Below, piece by piece: positions 1-9,092 of a DNA stretch of 64,000 nucleotides (its first letter is position 1; each line of letters starts with the position of its first letter). The stretch spans positions 1-64,000 of the forward strand of contig JAHLVW010000094.1 of NCBI GenBank assembly GCA_019058275.1. Direction: 5' to 3'. Source of the stretch: Candidatus Heimdallarchaeota archaeon. GTDB lineage: Archaea > Asgardarchaeota > Heimdallarchaeia > JABLTI01. The notes below the pieces were generated by a model. It did not search any database and was not told the origin of the DNA. It worked only from the letters and a program-made list of their open reading frames with translations. The position numbers were made by a program, and so were the translations under genes.

Positions 1-30
1 ATACTATATTTAACACGCAGGAATGTTGAA

Positions 31-1287
31 ATGAAATCAAAAAAAATCCAGACATTAATGGTAATCTCTCTGTTGTTAACTATCTCTGTTTTTGCATCTT
101 TAAGTAATAATAGCTACAATGTTAATCTGCAAGTACCAAATGTACGTACATTTGTTTTTAATCCAAATGCTGAAGGTGAATTAGTCATTTACACACATGA
201 TAGCTTTCTTACCTGGGGACTTGATCCTACCTCAGTAAAACAGAAAGCATTTGAGGATTTTGGCCTTTTACATGATGTAACAGTTAGGGTTCAGGAATTT
301 AGTGGAATGGTTGAAGCATTAAACTCTTTAATTAGCCAAAAGGAAAACCCGCAAGCTGATATTGTTATTGGTTTAGATTCAGTTATGATTAATCGTGCAA
401 AGGATGAAGAAATCCTTAAACCAATAACAAGTGGTGTGAACATCTCGAGTATTCCTACATGGTTAATAGATGCACTTGATTCTGAAAAATACCTTTTGCC
501 AATTGACTTTGGATTAATAGCTATTATCTTTGATACTGAATTTATTACAACATCAAGCTATCCAGAGCTTCTAGACTTATCTTTCGATGATTTGATAACA
601 TTATTTGGTGAGGATTTTGTCTTGCAAGACCCAACACTAAGTGCAACAGGTCTTAATTTTCTATTGTATCAAATAATCTTTTATGAAGAAGTGCTTGGTT
701 TGGAATGGGAAAGTTGGTGGGAAGAAGCTAAAGATGTTGTTACAATTGATAAAAGCTGGTCTGATTCTTGGGCAAGAGTATTTGACACCAAAGAAGATCA
801 TATAATGGTTTCTTACGGTACTGACCCAGCATACAATGACTTCTTCAATTATAGTTCTGAACAAAATGCAGTTATTATCTCTGAGGACTCACAAGAATAC
901 AGCTGGATGCAAATAGAAGGCATTGGTATTGTTAAAGGAACCACAAATGAAACTCTATCAAAAGCATATGTTGATTATGCTCTTAGTAATGTTGTTCAAG
1001 ACTTAATTGCTACAAATAATTGGATGTTTCCAGCAAATTCAGAAATTGAGCTACCACCATGTTATGATTATGCCATCACTATAGAAAATGTTACCTTGTT
1101 GAACACTCTTGTAACTTCAGCATTTGTTGGTGATAATTATCAATCATGGTTAAACACTTGGGAACGCTTGATCTTTGGTAGAGGTACTTGGTGGATTTGG
1201 ACATTAGTTAGTGCTGTAGCTGTTGTTGCTGCTATAGTTATTACCATTTATGTCTTCAGAAGAAAAACAAGACTAGATATTGAATAA
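31..1287 (+). CDS. ThiB-like ABC transporter solute-binding protein, membrane-anchored
   Basis: This is a secreted solute-binding protein of the thiamine/iron type (ThiB/TbpA-like periplasmic binding fold). It starts with a signal sequence (about residues 1-25). The mature part opens with the family's 'VIYTHDSF' strand, then 'ADIVIGLDS' and 'LLPIDFGLIAIIFD', the usual order in thiamine-binding proteins. A hydrophobic helix at about 386-409 followed by RRK would anchor it to the outside of the membrane, which is common in archaea. The family delivers thiamine or a phosphate ester to an ABC permease, but no permease or ATPase lies beside it in the window; any partners would be upstream of position 1. 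The start has AGGAATG-like purines upstream. The substrate is inferred from family resemblance only. Confidence 0.75.
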   Translation: MKSKKIQTLMVISLLLTISVFASLSNNSYNVNLQVPNVRTFVFNPNAEGELVIYTHDSFLTWGLDPTSVKQKAFEDFGLLHDVTVRVQEFSGMVEALNSLISQKENPQADIVIGLDSVMINRAKDEEILKPITSGVNISSIPTWLIDALDSEKYLLPIDFGLIAIIFDTEFITTSSYPELLDLSFDDLITLFGEDFVLQDPTLSATGLNFLLYQIIFYEEVLGLEWESWWEEAKDVVTIDKSWSDSWARVFDTKEDHIMVSYGTDPAYNDFFNYSSEQNAVIISEDSQEYSWMQIEGIGIVKGTTNETLSKAYVDYALSNVVQDLIATNNWMFPANSEIELPPCYDYAITIENVTLLNTLVTSAFVGDNYQSWLNTWERLIFGRGTWWIWTLVSAVAVVAAIVITIYVFRRKTRLDIE

Positions 1288-1301
1288 TATTGACGAGAAA
1301 T

Positions 1302-1339
1302 ATTAATTGGAGGAATTTTTTTCCTCTCCTTCAATTAAT
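1302..1339. terminator. Bidirectional terminator hairpin
   Basis: The arms ATTAATTG (1302-1309) and CAATTAAT (1332-1339) are perfect inverted repeats. Further pairing between GAGGAA and TTCCTC lies inside them, around a run of T. The hairpin sits between the convergent solute-binding gene and the TIM-barrel gene and overlaps the stop of the latter. Confidence 0.55.
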
Positions 1340-2219
1340 GTGAAACTAGATCAAATGCTAAATCAGTTGCATGCAAACCATGTCCCTTTCTTTTTAATGC
1401 TTTGTAAGCCATACTAACTGTTACAAACAAAAGTGGTCTTATAATTCCACATTTCATTTTCATATTTAGATACTTAGATTTTGAAAAGGGTTTTACATTT
1501 GCCATAAAAGAGTCCATTAGAGCGCCAATCTGATCTACACTTGGAATTACTTCTTGTAAGAAGATACCACTAAAGTTGATTTTTTTTAGTAACTCAAAAA
1601 ACTCATTGTAAGGTAACTCCCCCATTCCTAATGGTAAATGTAAATCAGCATTTTTTGTACAATCTGAAATATGTATATACTCAATTTCTTTTACAAGTTC
1701 TTCTGGTATATCAAGCCAAGTTTCACTGTTTGTTACATATCTATGTGGTATATCTACAGCATGACCTGCAAGTTTCTTGCCTAAACGGTCTTTTGCTTTA
1801 AAGTAAAATTCTGTAAACTCCTCATCTGTTTGCCCTATAATATTCTCTATTAAAATTGGCACATCTATTTGCTCTAATCTGTTGAGTAAAGTTTCATTAG
1901 ATGAACTAGAATCCTCTGGTGGATGAGTTAAAATATACTTGAGATTCATATGCTCTTTCTGTTCATTCAAAAATGAAATGACATTTTCTATTCTTTCTTT
2001 GAACAACTCGTTTGTCGAACCTATATCATAGTAAAATCTATCATAAATGGGAAGATGAAATGTTGTTGTAAATTTCTTGATACTCTTTACAAATTCATTT
2101 ACACGTGGAATTATCGTTGCATTTACTTCTAGATGGTCTAATCCAATTCTCCTCAATAAGAACAGGATTTGTTTTAAAGACATCCCTTTAATTGGTTCTA
2201 TAGTCATACCTATTTTCAT
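1335..2219 (-). CDS. Sugar phosphate isomerase/epimerase-like TIM barrel (paralogue 2)
   Basis: The 294-residue protein resembles the AP-endonuclease-2/xylose-isomerase-like TIM-barrel superfamily, whose members isomerise sugars or cleave DNA at metal centres. Visible barrel features are 'ILTHPPE' after a helix, 'ILIENIIGQTDEEF', 'KLAGHAVDIPHRY', 'EYIHISDCT' and 'GIFLQEVIPS'; the H, E, D and H residues in these strands are the usual metal ligands. A basic, partly hydrophobic tail of about 40 residues follows the barrel. The gene just upstream encodes a close paralogue with the same motifs in the same order, so the pair arose by tandem duplication. Both are read leftward and probably share a promoter. 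The substrate cannot be told from sequence. Confidence 0.65.
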   Translation of the reverse strand: MKIGMTIEPIKGMSLKQILFLLRRIGLDHLEVNATIIPRVNEFVKSIKKFTTTFHLPIYDRFYYDIGSTNELFKERIENVISFLNEQKEHMNLKYILTHPPEDSSSSNETLLNRLEQIDVPILIENIIGQTDEEFTEFYFKAKDRLGKKLAGHAVDIPHRYVTNSETWLDIPEELVKEIEYIHISDCTKNADLHLPLGMGELPYNEFFELLKKINFSGIFLQEVIPSVDQIGALMDSFMANVKPFSKSKYLNMKMKCGIIRPLLFVTVSMAYKALKRKGHGLHATDLAFDLVSH

Positions 2220-2402
2220 AACATTTATCTACTCTCTAATTTTAGTTTAAATATCTACAAATTTTCTGATTGTTTGTTACTTTATAGAATAAGAGTGGGT
2301 GGTACTAATCTCAATTTTCAACTAAGAGTAATTTCGACAATTTTTCCACTATAAGTTGAATATAGTCTATACACTTAGAAAGAAAAAAAGGAGAAAAAGT
2401 AG

Positions 2403-3224
2403 CTATTTTGCTGCTTGATTTATTCTTTTTCTCAATATAGGATTCAATATTGCATATTTAGCTTTCAATTTTAGAAATCGAGCTTTATTTACTACCTTTA
2501 AGATATTTAAGCAAGAATCCATTATGCTTTCAAGATCTAATCCTTTTGGTTTAATTTCTTGGTTAATAACTCCATTGTATTTATTGTTCTTTAAAAATCG
2601 TAAGAAATCTTGATATGGCATCTCTCCTTGTCCTAGAGGAAGATGATCATCATCTTTTGATGTAGTATCTTGCAAATGGACATAAATAATATCATTAGTT
2701 AATACTTCTGGAACATCAAGCCATTTCTTGCCATAGGTTAAAAATCTGTGAGGACCATCAATTGCATGTCCTGCTAATTGTTTTCCAAGAACATCTTTAG
2801 CTTTCAAATAGAATTCCAAGAACTCTTCATCCTTTTGCCAAGGGATATTTTCAAGGACAATTGGAGTATTAATTTGTTGTAATCTTTCCATCATCAACTC
2901 AAATGAGGAGCTAGAGGATTCAGGGGGATGAGATAATGTATATAGCATGTTCAGATCTTTACTATAAGTATTAATGAATGAAATATTCTCTTCCATTTTC
3001 TTCGAATGTTCTTTTCCTTTTGAGCCTGTATCATAACCTTCAACACCGATAATTGGTAAGTGATACGTTGTTGTTAATTTCCCTAGCTTTTCTAGCACTC
3101 CTTCTATATCTGGAATAATATTCACATTGATTTCTATATGATCTAATTCAATTGCATGAGCAAAAGGTACAAGATGACCAGCAGAAATTTCTTGATAAGG
3201 TTCAATTGTTATCCCAATTTTCAT
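2403..3224 (-). CDS. Sugar phosphate isomerase/epimerase-like TIM barrel (paralogue 1)
   Basis: This is the tandem paralogue of the following gene, of about 273 residues. Matching motifs are 'TLSHPPE', 'IVLENIPWQKDEEF', 'QLAGHAIDGPHRF', 'IYVHLQDTT' and 'GVINQEIKP'. They supply the His, Glu and Asp residues expected at a metal site in the xylose-isomerase-like barrel family. I start it at the ATG giving MKIGITIEP, because the paralogue begins at exactly that point (MKIGMTIEP). An in-frame ATG seven codons upstream, at 3245, is possible. The two copies share the flanking metal-site motifs but diverge elsewhere, so they may act on different substrates. Confidence 0.65.
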   Translation of the reverse strand: MKIGITIEPYQEISAGHLVPFAHAIELDHIEINVNIIPDIEGVLEKLGKLTTTYHLPIIGVEGYDTGSKGKEHSKKMEENISFINTYSKDLNMLYTLSHPPESSSSSFELMMERLQQINTPIVLENIPWQKDEEFLEFYLKAKDVLGKQLAGHAIDGPHRFLTYGKKWLDVPEVLTNDIIYVHLQDTTSKDDDHLPLGQGEMPYQDFLRFLKNNKYNGVINQEIKPKGLDLESIMDSCLNILKVVNKARFLKLKAKYAILNPILRKRINQAAK

Positions 3225-3323
3225 AGGCAAAAAACTCACTTCCACATAATATCAACTGCAAGTGAGTTTTGTGAAAAATAAAGGTTTTTCCTGCCGATGA
3301 GGTATAGGTAAAAAGCATCGAAA

Positions 3324-3974
3324 TTACTCCAAGTCTATTTTGATAAACTTTGTTAATTCCTTTCGTATTTCTTGACTACGTTTGTTTTGTGAAGCATATT
3401 GAGCTGATATAAATCCTAAAACAGCTTTCATCTGATTGCCAGGGATATTTCCTTTGAGATTTTTAGCTGCCTTCACAACATAACTATGATTTATTGAAGC
3501 ATATTCATCAATAAGCCTTTGAGCATCCTCTTGTTCTTTCTTTGATAAATTGAGCCTAAAACCATCATCAATGAATTGTATCAGAGGGTTTTCTCGAATT
3601 CCTTCTTGACGTTCAACTTCATCAATTGAGCTTGCTAATATAAAAGCAGGGGCAGTTCTTTCATAATAAGTAATTGAGGTTCGTTTTTTCTTCTCTTCTT
3701 TAGCTACTCTTACAAAACCATTTTCCAATAAGAGGTCAAGATGGTGATAGCATTTTGGTGCAGAAACACCTAGTTTTCTAGCAATTTCTGGAACCGTCAT
3801 TTCATTTCGTATAGTGCCATCTTCGTTTTCAATACCGCTACGCATTGTTCCTAGAATTCTACGACGCATAGGGTCAACTAATATTTTTATTTTTGCAGGT
3901 TCGCTTACAATCTGGACCCTACTATCTGTACCTTCACTATTGAGTTTATTTTCTTTGTGAATTTCGTCAGACAT
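3324..3974 (-). CDS. ArsR-type winged-helix transcriptional regulator
   Basis: The N-terminal half is a winged helix of the ArsR kind: 'AKIKILVDPMRRRILG' is the first helix, 'MTVPEIARKLGVSAPKCYHH' the helix-turn-helix, and 'ENGFVRVAKEEKKKRTSITYY' the wing. The C-terminal half is helical with no ligand site I recognise and no ArsR metal-binding CxC. It probably binds DNA as a dimer to control neighbouring transport or metabolic genes. A perfect 11-bp inverted repeat lies about 100 bases upstream of its start and is a candidate operator. The start chosen is the second of two nearby in-frame ATGs (3974); the other is at 3983. Confidence 0.75.
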   Translation of the reverse strand: MSDEIHKENKLNSEGTDSRVQIVSEPAKIKILVDPMRRRILGTMRSGIENEDGTIRNEMTVPEIARKLGVSAPKCYHHLDLLLENGFVRVAKEEKKKRTSITYYERTAPAFILASSIDEVERQEGIRENPLIQFIDDGFRLNLSKKEQEDAQRLIDEYASINHSYVVKAAKNLKGNIPGNQMKAVLGFISAQYASQNKRSQEIRKELTKFIKIDLE

Positions 3975-4071
3975 GATAATCATTCTCTTTTTATCATCGG
4001 TTATTAGATATTTATTCCTTTTAAATATCTTACTCTAGCAATCAAATTTGGTTTTTTGCTCTAAATAATTT

Positions 4072-4097
4072 AAATGTTTAAAATAATTTAAACATTT
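4072..4097. promoter_or_regulatory. Perfect 11-bp inverted repeat, candidate operator
   Basis: The arms AAATGTTTAAA (4072-4082) and TTTAAACATTT (4087-4097) are separated by ATAA. The repeat lies upstream of the ArsR-type regulator and downstream of the URO-D gene, so it could be a dimer-binding operator for self-regulation or a hairpin at the end of the URO-D transcript. TTTAAA within it could also serve as a TATA element. Confidence 0.45.
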
Positions 4098-4130
4098 TTG
4101 GTTTCTTTTAAGAAAAAACAATGTTTTTTG

Positions 4131-5132
4131 TTATTTCTGTTGTTTTAAGTAGGTAATGATACTTTGCACCTTTTCGTCTGGAACATTTATTGGAATAACG
4201 CATCCTGGGGATATTATTAACCTTTGACCATCTACTGAATCAATAACCTCTTGTATCTTTGAATTGACTTCCTCAGAAGAAGCATCAAGTAGGAATTCTT
4301 TTTCTTCGATCCCTCCCATCAGTATACCGTTAAATTTCTTGTATGCTTCTGCAATAGTTGGTTCTGTTAATTGATCATGCCAGTTTAAAGCTTGAATTGG
4401 ATAGTTTTTTGCTATTAAATCAAACATGATTCTATCGCCATGAATATGCATTATATTGAATTCAGCTTTTTTCTGAATTGCTTTTAATATCTTCAAATCA
4501 TAATTCATACTGAATTCTTTGTATTCTTCCTCTGTTAGCAAATCATATGTTGCTTCCTGTGTTGCTAAGAATAATCCTGATGCACCTTTTTCTATTGATA
4601 TTTTAGAAAATTCAGTCATTACCTTAGTTATAGTTTTTAATCCTTCGTGTAATTCTTTAGGATTTTCTCTTAAGGATTTCAAGAACAATTCTCTATCTTC
4701 AACCATTTTAGCAGCTACCATCAGCGGATTAAAGACAGTTTCAACAAAGGGTGTTTTCTCTTTCATTCCTTTGTTTATCAATTCAAGTGCTTTGAGTTGT
4801 TCCCCAAACATCCCTTGGTTGACATCAAGATCTTCTAAAGTGCCCCAATCATCAATTGATTTTATTCGATAATTTGTACAATATGCTGATCCAGACATTT
4901 TCTTATCATCAAAAGCAATTTCACAACCCCAATCAACAACACAATACCTTCCATTTGGGCTAACTTTCATTACGATCGAATCGAATTTCTCATTATATTC
5001 CAATTGCTTCATAGCCAATTTATCAGCATATAGATCATCTTTTGGAAAATGTCTCCACATAGCGTATGGCGTTTGTTCTAATTTTTCTCCCTTTAATACA
5101 GCTATAAGTTTTTCAATTTTAGAAATGCTCAT
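4131..5132 (-). CDS. Uroporphyrinogen decarboxylase-family protein (corrinoid methyltransferase type)
   Basis: The 333-residue protein has the URO-D/CmuA/MtaA fold: 'TVFNPLMVAAKM' in the N-terminal part, a His-rich strand 'FNIMHIHGD' near the middle, and the family's closing signature 'IISPGCVIP' followed by 'VPDEKV'. In the MtaA/MtbA branch a HxC...C site holds zinc; here the equivalent strand reads HIHG, with Cys only in SPGC. The family either decarboxylates porphyrins or moves methyl groups between corrinoid proteins and thiols. With no heme genes nearby and this variant site, methyl transfer is the better guess. It lies 16 bases after the upstream small gene and has AAGTGA before its ATG, so the two form an operon. 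Confidence 0.65.
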   Translation of the reverse strand: MSISKIEKLIAVLKGEKLEQTPYAMWRHFPKDDLYADKLAMKQLEYNEKFDSIVMKVSPNGRYCVVDWGCEIAFDDKKMSGSAYCTNYRIKSIDDWGTLEDLDVNQGMFGEQLKALELINKGMKEKTPFVETVFNPLMVAAKMVEDRELFLKSLRENPKELHEGLKTITKVMTEFSKISIEKGASGLFLATQEATYDLLTEEEYKEFSMNYDLKILKAIQKKAEFNIMHIHGDRIMFDLIAKNYPIQALNWHDQLTEPTIAEAYKKFNGILMGGIEEKEFLLDASSEEVNSKIQEVIDSVDGQRLIISPGCVIPINVPDEKVQSIITYLKQQK

Positions 5133-5148
5133 TGTTTGTCACTTTCTC

Positions 5149-5508
5149 TCACTTTACTTCTAGGTCTAAAACTTCTTTTGTTCCTTTTTTAGCTAGGATT
5201 TTGTATTTTCCTTTTTTCAATCCTTTAACTTCTACAACAATCTCATATGGTTTTAGTGCATGAGCACCCATCATACCTGCTTTCTTTTTGCCAATAACTA
5301 TAACAATTATCTCCTTCTTGCTAACTTCTGTATCAGCTAAATCCATGCTCCAACTTAGGTTTGAAAAGTAACCACTAACTTGAATTTTTAGAATGTCACC
5401 TTCCTTAATGGAACCCGGAGCGGATATTTTCTCAATTACTGCTGCTCTCTTTATTTCCCCGGATATTGGTTCTTTTTTCTTTGAAAACCAACGTTTAATT
5501 ACACCCAT
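5149..5508 (-). CDS. Hypothetical beta-rich protein
   Basis: This 119-residue protein is not recognised. After a basic N-terminus (MGVIKRWFSKKKEP) it alternates short strands: 'IKVQVSGYF'-like segments, 'KKEIIVIVIGKKK', 'YEIVVEVKG' and 'YKILAKKG'. This suggests a small all-beta, Ig-like or OB-like domain with no signal peptide. AGGTGA lies 7 bases before the ATG. It is the first gene of a two-gene operon with the URO-D protein, so it may assist that enzyme, but nothing in the sequence shows how. Confidence 0.6.
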   Translation of the reverse strand: MGVIKRWFSKKKEPISGEIKRAAVIEKISAPGSIKEGDILKIQVSGYFSNLSWSMDLADTEVSKKEIIVIVIGKKKAGMMGAHALKPYEIVVEVKGLKKGKYKILAKKGTKEVLDLEVK

Positions 5509-5719
5509 TGTTATTCACCTTCAATACTAGAATCAGATTACAATTTTTTTACATTTAAGGTTTCTTAATCTATTTTTTACTTTATTTAAGCATAGAATTC
5601 ACTAAATATTTATCATATTAGATATTTTTATGTTAAAAGTTGATATTTTACGCAAAATTTTAATTTGCATAATATCCCACAAGGATTGTTAAAACCAATC
5701 AAATTAAGGTAGGTCAGCT

Positions 5720-7384
5720 ATGCCAGTTATTGATATTCCTCTAAAACGCATTAACAAGCTTCTTGGTAAAGAATTAACTTTGGAAGAGCTTGAAGAATAT
5801 TCCTTACAACTAGGAGCAGATATTGACGATAAACGTGAAGATGGTATAAAGGTAGAATATAATCCAAATCGTCCAGATTTTTGTAGTATAGCAGGTTTTG
5901 CACGTGCAATAAAGGGAATAGCTGAATTTGAAACTGGATTGTCTAATTATACTCTAAAGGACAGTGGAATTACTGTTAAAGTTGAAAAATCTGTTTCAAA
6001 AGTAAGACCTTTCATTCAATGTGCGATTATTCGTGATGTCTCATTTGATGAGGATGACATTGCTGGATTAATGAATGCCCAAGAAACTCTCCATTGGGTT
6101 ATTGGAAGAGATCGTAAGAAAGTTAGTATTGGTGTTCATGACATGCGTGACATTCAAGGTCCTTATCGATATTATGGTGTAGAAGCAGATACTAATGCTT
6201 TTGTTCCTCTTGGTGAAGAAAAGGAGATGACTCCTAAACAGATATGTAAGGATCATCCTAAAGGAGCTAAGTATGCTCATCTCGTTAATCTTGATGGTAT
6301 TGTTCCATTTCTTGTTGATAAAAATGACGGTGTTTTATCTTTTCCACCAATAATCAATGGTATTCTTACACTTGTAACTGAAGAAACTCATGATCTCTTT
6401 ATTGACGCAACTGGAACGGATGTTAAAGCTGTAAGGAACGCTTTAGAAATACTAACTAGTTCTTTTGCAGAAGAAGGCTATCAAGTTGAAACAGTTACAG
6501 TAGAATATCCTGATGGTAAGAGATTGATTACTCCTACATTCGCTAATGAAACATGGGTTCTAAGACAGAAATATGTTAAAGAAGTTCTCGGACTTGATCT
6601 TACTCGAGACGAAATCAAGAAACATCTCGAGAGAGCAAGGTTTGGTATATCTAAAGCATCAGCCAAAGATACACAAAAAATCTCAATTAATGTTCCTTCC
6701 TATCGAGTTGATATTTTACATGAAGTTGATCTTATAGAAGACATTGCTATATCCTATGGCTATCATTTAATGGAACCACTATTAGATGAGATAGTTCAAG
6801 TGGGTGAACAGCATCCTGTCTTCAAACTCCAAAACAAATGTAGGGATATTCTTACTGGTTTAGGATTCATAGAAGTCGTCAGTTGGACCTTAGTCTCAAA
6901 AGATTGGCATTATAATAAAATGAGAACTACTGGAAAACCAGTAGAACTTCTTAATCCTGTAAGTCAAGAGTTCAATATTTTCCGTGATAGTTTGATTCCT
7001 AGCTTAATGAATATTTTACAGAAAAATAAGCCATATCCATTACCACAAAAAATATTTGATATTGGTGACATCTCAAAAATAGATGAAAAACAAGAAACTG
7101 GAACTACTCGAGAAATCTTCCTCAGTGGTGTAATTATTCATTCCAAAGTTGACTTTGTTGAGATTAAATCTAACGTAGAAGCTGTTCTAAAAGCACTAGG
7201 TGTTTCAAAATACAAGCTTGAACCTACTGAGCATCCAAGTTTCTTTGAGGGTCGTTGTGCTAAAATCATAGTCAAAAATAAGAAGGTAGGAATCTTTGGT
7301 GAAATTCACCCAGAAGTTCTAAACAACTTTGAATTAGAAAATCCAGTAGGCACCTTTGAAATAGAAGTAGAAAAACTCCTATGA
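5720..7384 (+). CDS. pheT: Phenylalanyl-tRNA synthetase beta subunit
   Basis: This is the beta chain of the (alpha-beta)2 enzyme that charges tRNA-Phe. At 554 residues it has the usual archaeal/eukaryotic length. The order of parts is: N-terminal region with 'YNPNRPDFCSIAGFARAI'; the B3/B4 editing domain, where 'ETLHWVIGRDRKKVSIGVHD' and 'THDLFIDATGTD' are characteristic; the B5 DNA-binding-like fold ('LTRDEIKKHLERARFGI'); and the catalytic-like core with 'GFIEVVSWTLVS' and 'LLNPVSQEFNIFRDSLIPSL'. It begins with GGTAGGTCAGCT before the ATG. The alpha subunit lies immediately downstream on the opposite strand, so the two halves of one enzyme are transcribed toward each other from separate promoters. 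Confidence 0.95.
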   Translation: MPVIDIPLKRINKLLGKELTLEELEEYSLQLGADIDDKREDGIKVEYNPNRPDFCSIAGFARAIKGIAEFETGLSNYTLKDSGITVKVEKSVSKVRPFIQCAIIRDVSFDEDDIAGLMNAQETLHWVIGRDRKKVSIGVHDMRDIQGPYRYYGVEADTNAFVPLGEEKEMTPKQICKDHPKGAKYAHLVNLDGIVPFLVDKNDGVLSFPPIINGILTLVTEETHDLFIDATGTDVKAVRNALEILTSSFAEEGYQVETVTVEYPDGKRLITPTFANETWVLRQKYVKEVLGLDLTRDEIKKHLERARFGISKASAKDTQKISINVPSYRVDILHEVDLIEDIAISYGYHLMEPLLDEIVQVGEQHPVFKLQNKCRDILTGLGFIEVVSWTLVSKDWHYNKMRTTGKPVELLNPVSQEFNIFRDSLIPSLMNILQKNKPYPLPQKIFDIGDISKIDEKQETGTTREIFLSGVIIHSKVDFVEIKSNVEAVLKALGVSKYKLEPTEHPSFFEGRCAKIIVKNKKVGIFGEIHPEVLNNFELENPVGTFEIEVEKLL

Positions 7385-7391
7385 TTTCTCC

Positions 7392-7412
7392 TTTGATTGA
7401 ATAACAATCAAA
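7392..7412. terminator. Hairpin between pheT and pheS
   Basis: TTTGATTG (7392-7399) and CAATCAAA (7405-7412) pair perfectly around an AATAA loop. The hairpin spans the 23-base gap between the convergent stops and overlaps the end of pheS, so it can serve both transcripts. Confidence 0.5.
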
Positions 7413-8934
7413 AGATTACTGGAGTATTTCTTAATTGATTAATATTAGTGCTATAGACTTCTCTTATATCATCTAAATCTAGTTTCAGCATGACCAAGCG
7501 ATCTAATCCTTGTCCCCATGCTAATACTTTTTCTTTCACACCGAATGGTAAAGTCACTTCTGGTCTGAATATACCTGATCCTCCCATTTCTATCCATGAT
7601 TTAAACTTATCAACATAAATAAGTGTGGACATTGAAGGTTCTGTATAGGGATAAAACGATGGGATTAATCGTATTTTCTTGAAGCCTATTTTTCCATAGA
7701 AAACTTTCAGATTACCCATGAGGTGTCTTAATGTGACATCCTTTTCAACTATGATGCCTTCGAATTGCATAAATTCAGCTAAATGTGTAAAATCAATTGC
7801 TTCATTTCGATAAACACGATCAATTGAGAAAACTTTCTCTGGGGGGGTCCATTCTTTGTAAACTTTTGCTAAATGCCTGCAAGTTGTTGCAGTTGTGTGT
7901 GTTCGTAGACAAATTTTTTCTGCTTCACTCATCTGCCATTTATATCCCCAACCAGTGCTTTTTGTTTTCCAACCATTTTCATGGGTTTTCGCAATGTTAT
8001 CAACTATCTCTTTTGATGGTAGCTTAGCTTTACTTGGTTTTGCAATTTTGAACGTATCAGCTAGTTCCCTTGCTGGATGGTCCTGTGGTTGGAATAATGC
8101 ATCGAAATTCCAAAATTCAGATTCAATTATGGGTCCTCTGATTTCTTTGAATCCCATCTCGAGGAAAATCTCTCTTAGCTCATTAATTACTTCGATTACA
8201 GGATGTTTCCTTCCAAAATAAGTGACAGGTACATCTTCAGTTGGATCATAAGATTTGAATTCTTTTTTCCTCCAACTTCTTGAAATAATCATTTTTGGTG
8301 TTAGTGTAGTCTCTAGCTTTTGCTGGACTTGCAATCCTTTTTTGAGTAATTTTTCTCCTTCATGAGTTAGTTTAGCAATTCGAATTCTAGTCTCTATTAC
8401 CTCAACAATTCCTCTTTTTCTTAGGTTTTTGATGCTATCTTCAATTTTAGGTTGTCCAAATTTGCTGACAATCTCCCCATTTGAGGTCAATTGAATGACT
8501 TCTTTGTCTATATCTTTTGTAAGCTCTTTCACTTTAATGTAAGTCTTTTTTCCTTCTTTGGAAAATTCAACCCAGTTCTTTCTTCTGAGCCAGCCCATTG
8601 CGATATTAATCAATTGAGGATCTATTCCCGATTTTTCTTTGAAATCTTCTAATAGAATTCTATCTTTTTCTTTTTTCAATATGCTAAATACTTGTTTTTC
8701 AGGTAATCCTTTCTTCACGTATCCTTTTCCTTCATCAGTTAATACAACGTCTCTCATTGTCTTTTCAATACTGTCAACATAACCTTCTTCAGCTAGTTCC
8801 AGTATTGTTTTAGCAACTTTTACTTGTTCAAACTTAGTAATCTCAATAATTTCTTTTTGAGAGATTTCTTTCTTATCCTCAATTAGCTTCAAGATTACTG
8901 ATTGATCTTTTGTAACAATATTACTTGGTGGCAT
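7408..8934 (-). CDS. pheS: Phenylalanyl-tRNA synthetase alpha subunit
   Basis: This is the catalytic alpha chain of PheRS, 508 residues. The first 200 residues hold repeated winged-helix units, typical of archaeal and eukaryotic PheS, and bind tRNA. The class II core follows: 'GFKEIRGPIIESEFWNFDAL' with 'QPQDHPARELADTF', motif 2 around 'DRVYRNEAIDFTHLAEFMQF', the Phe-pocket strand 'SFYPYTEPS', and motif 3 in 'GSGIFRPEV' and 'AWGQGLDRLVML'. The start is supported by GAGGT seven bases before the ATG. It is convergent with pheT, which it must bind to be active. Confidence 0.95.
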   Translation of the reverse strand: MPPSNIVTKDQSVILKLIEDKKEISQKEIIEITKFEQVKVAKTILELAEEGYVDSIEKTMRDVVLTDEGKGYVKKGLPEKQVFSILKKEKDRILLEDFKEKSGIDPQLINIAMGWLRRKNWVEFSKEGKKTYIKVKELTKDIDKEVIQLTSNGEIVSKFGQPKIEDSIKNLRKRGIVEVIETRIRIAKLTHEGEKLLKKGLQVQQKLETTLTPKMIISRSWRKKEFKSYDPTEDVPVTYFGRKHPVIEVINELREIFLEMGFKEIRGPIIESEFWNFDALFQPQDHPARELADTFKIAKPSKAKLPSKEIVDNIAKTHENGWKTKSTGWGYKWQMSEAEKICLRTHTTATTCRHLAKVYKEWTPPEKVFSIDRVYRNEAIDFTHLAEFMQFEGIIVEKDVTLRHLMGNLKVFYGKIGFKKIRLIPSFYPYTEPSMSTLIYVDKFKSWIEMGGSGIFRPEVTLPFGVKEKVLAWGQGLDRLVMLKLDLDDIREVYSTNINQLRNTPVIF

Positions 8935-9092
8935 TTAGCATACCTCTATTAGTTATAGCAAATGACAAATTAATATATTGAAAAATTTTTCCATGGCACG
9001 AATCAACATATCTATATAGTATATACATTTAATTTTAGAAAACTAAATAACTCACTCTAGTCAGAGTTTACCATGTTAAATCGGTGAATAAA

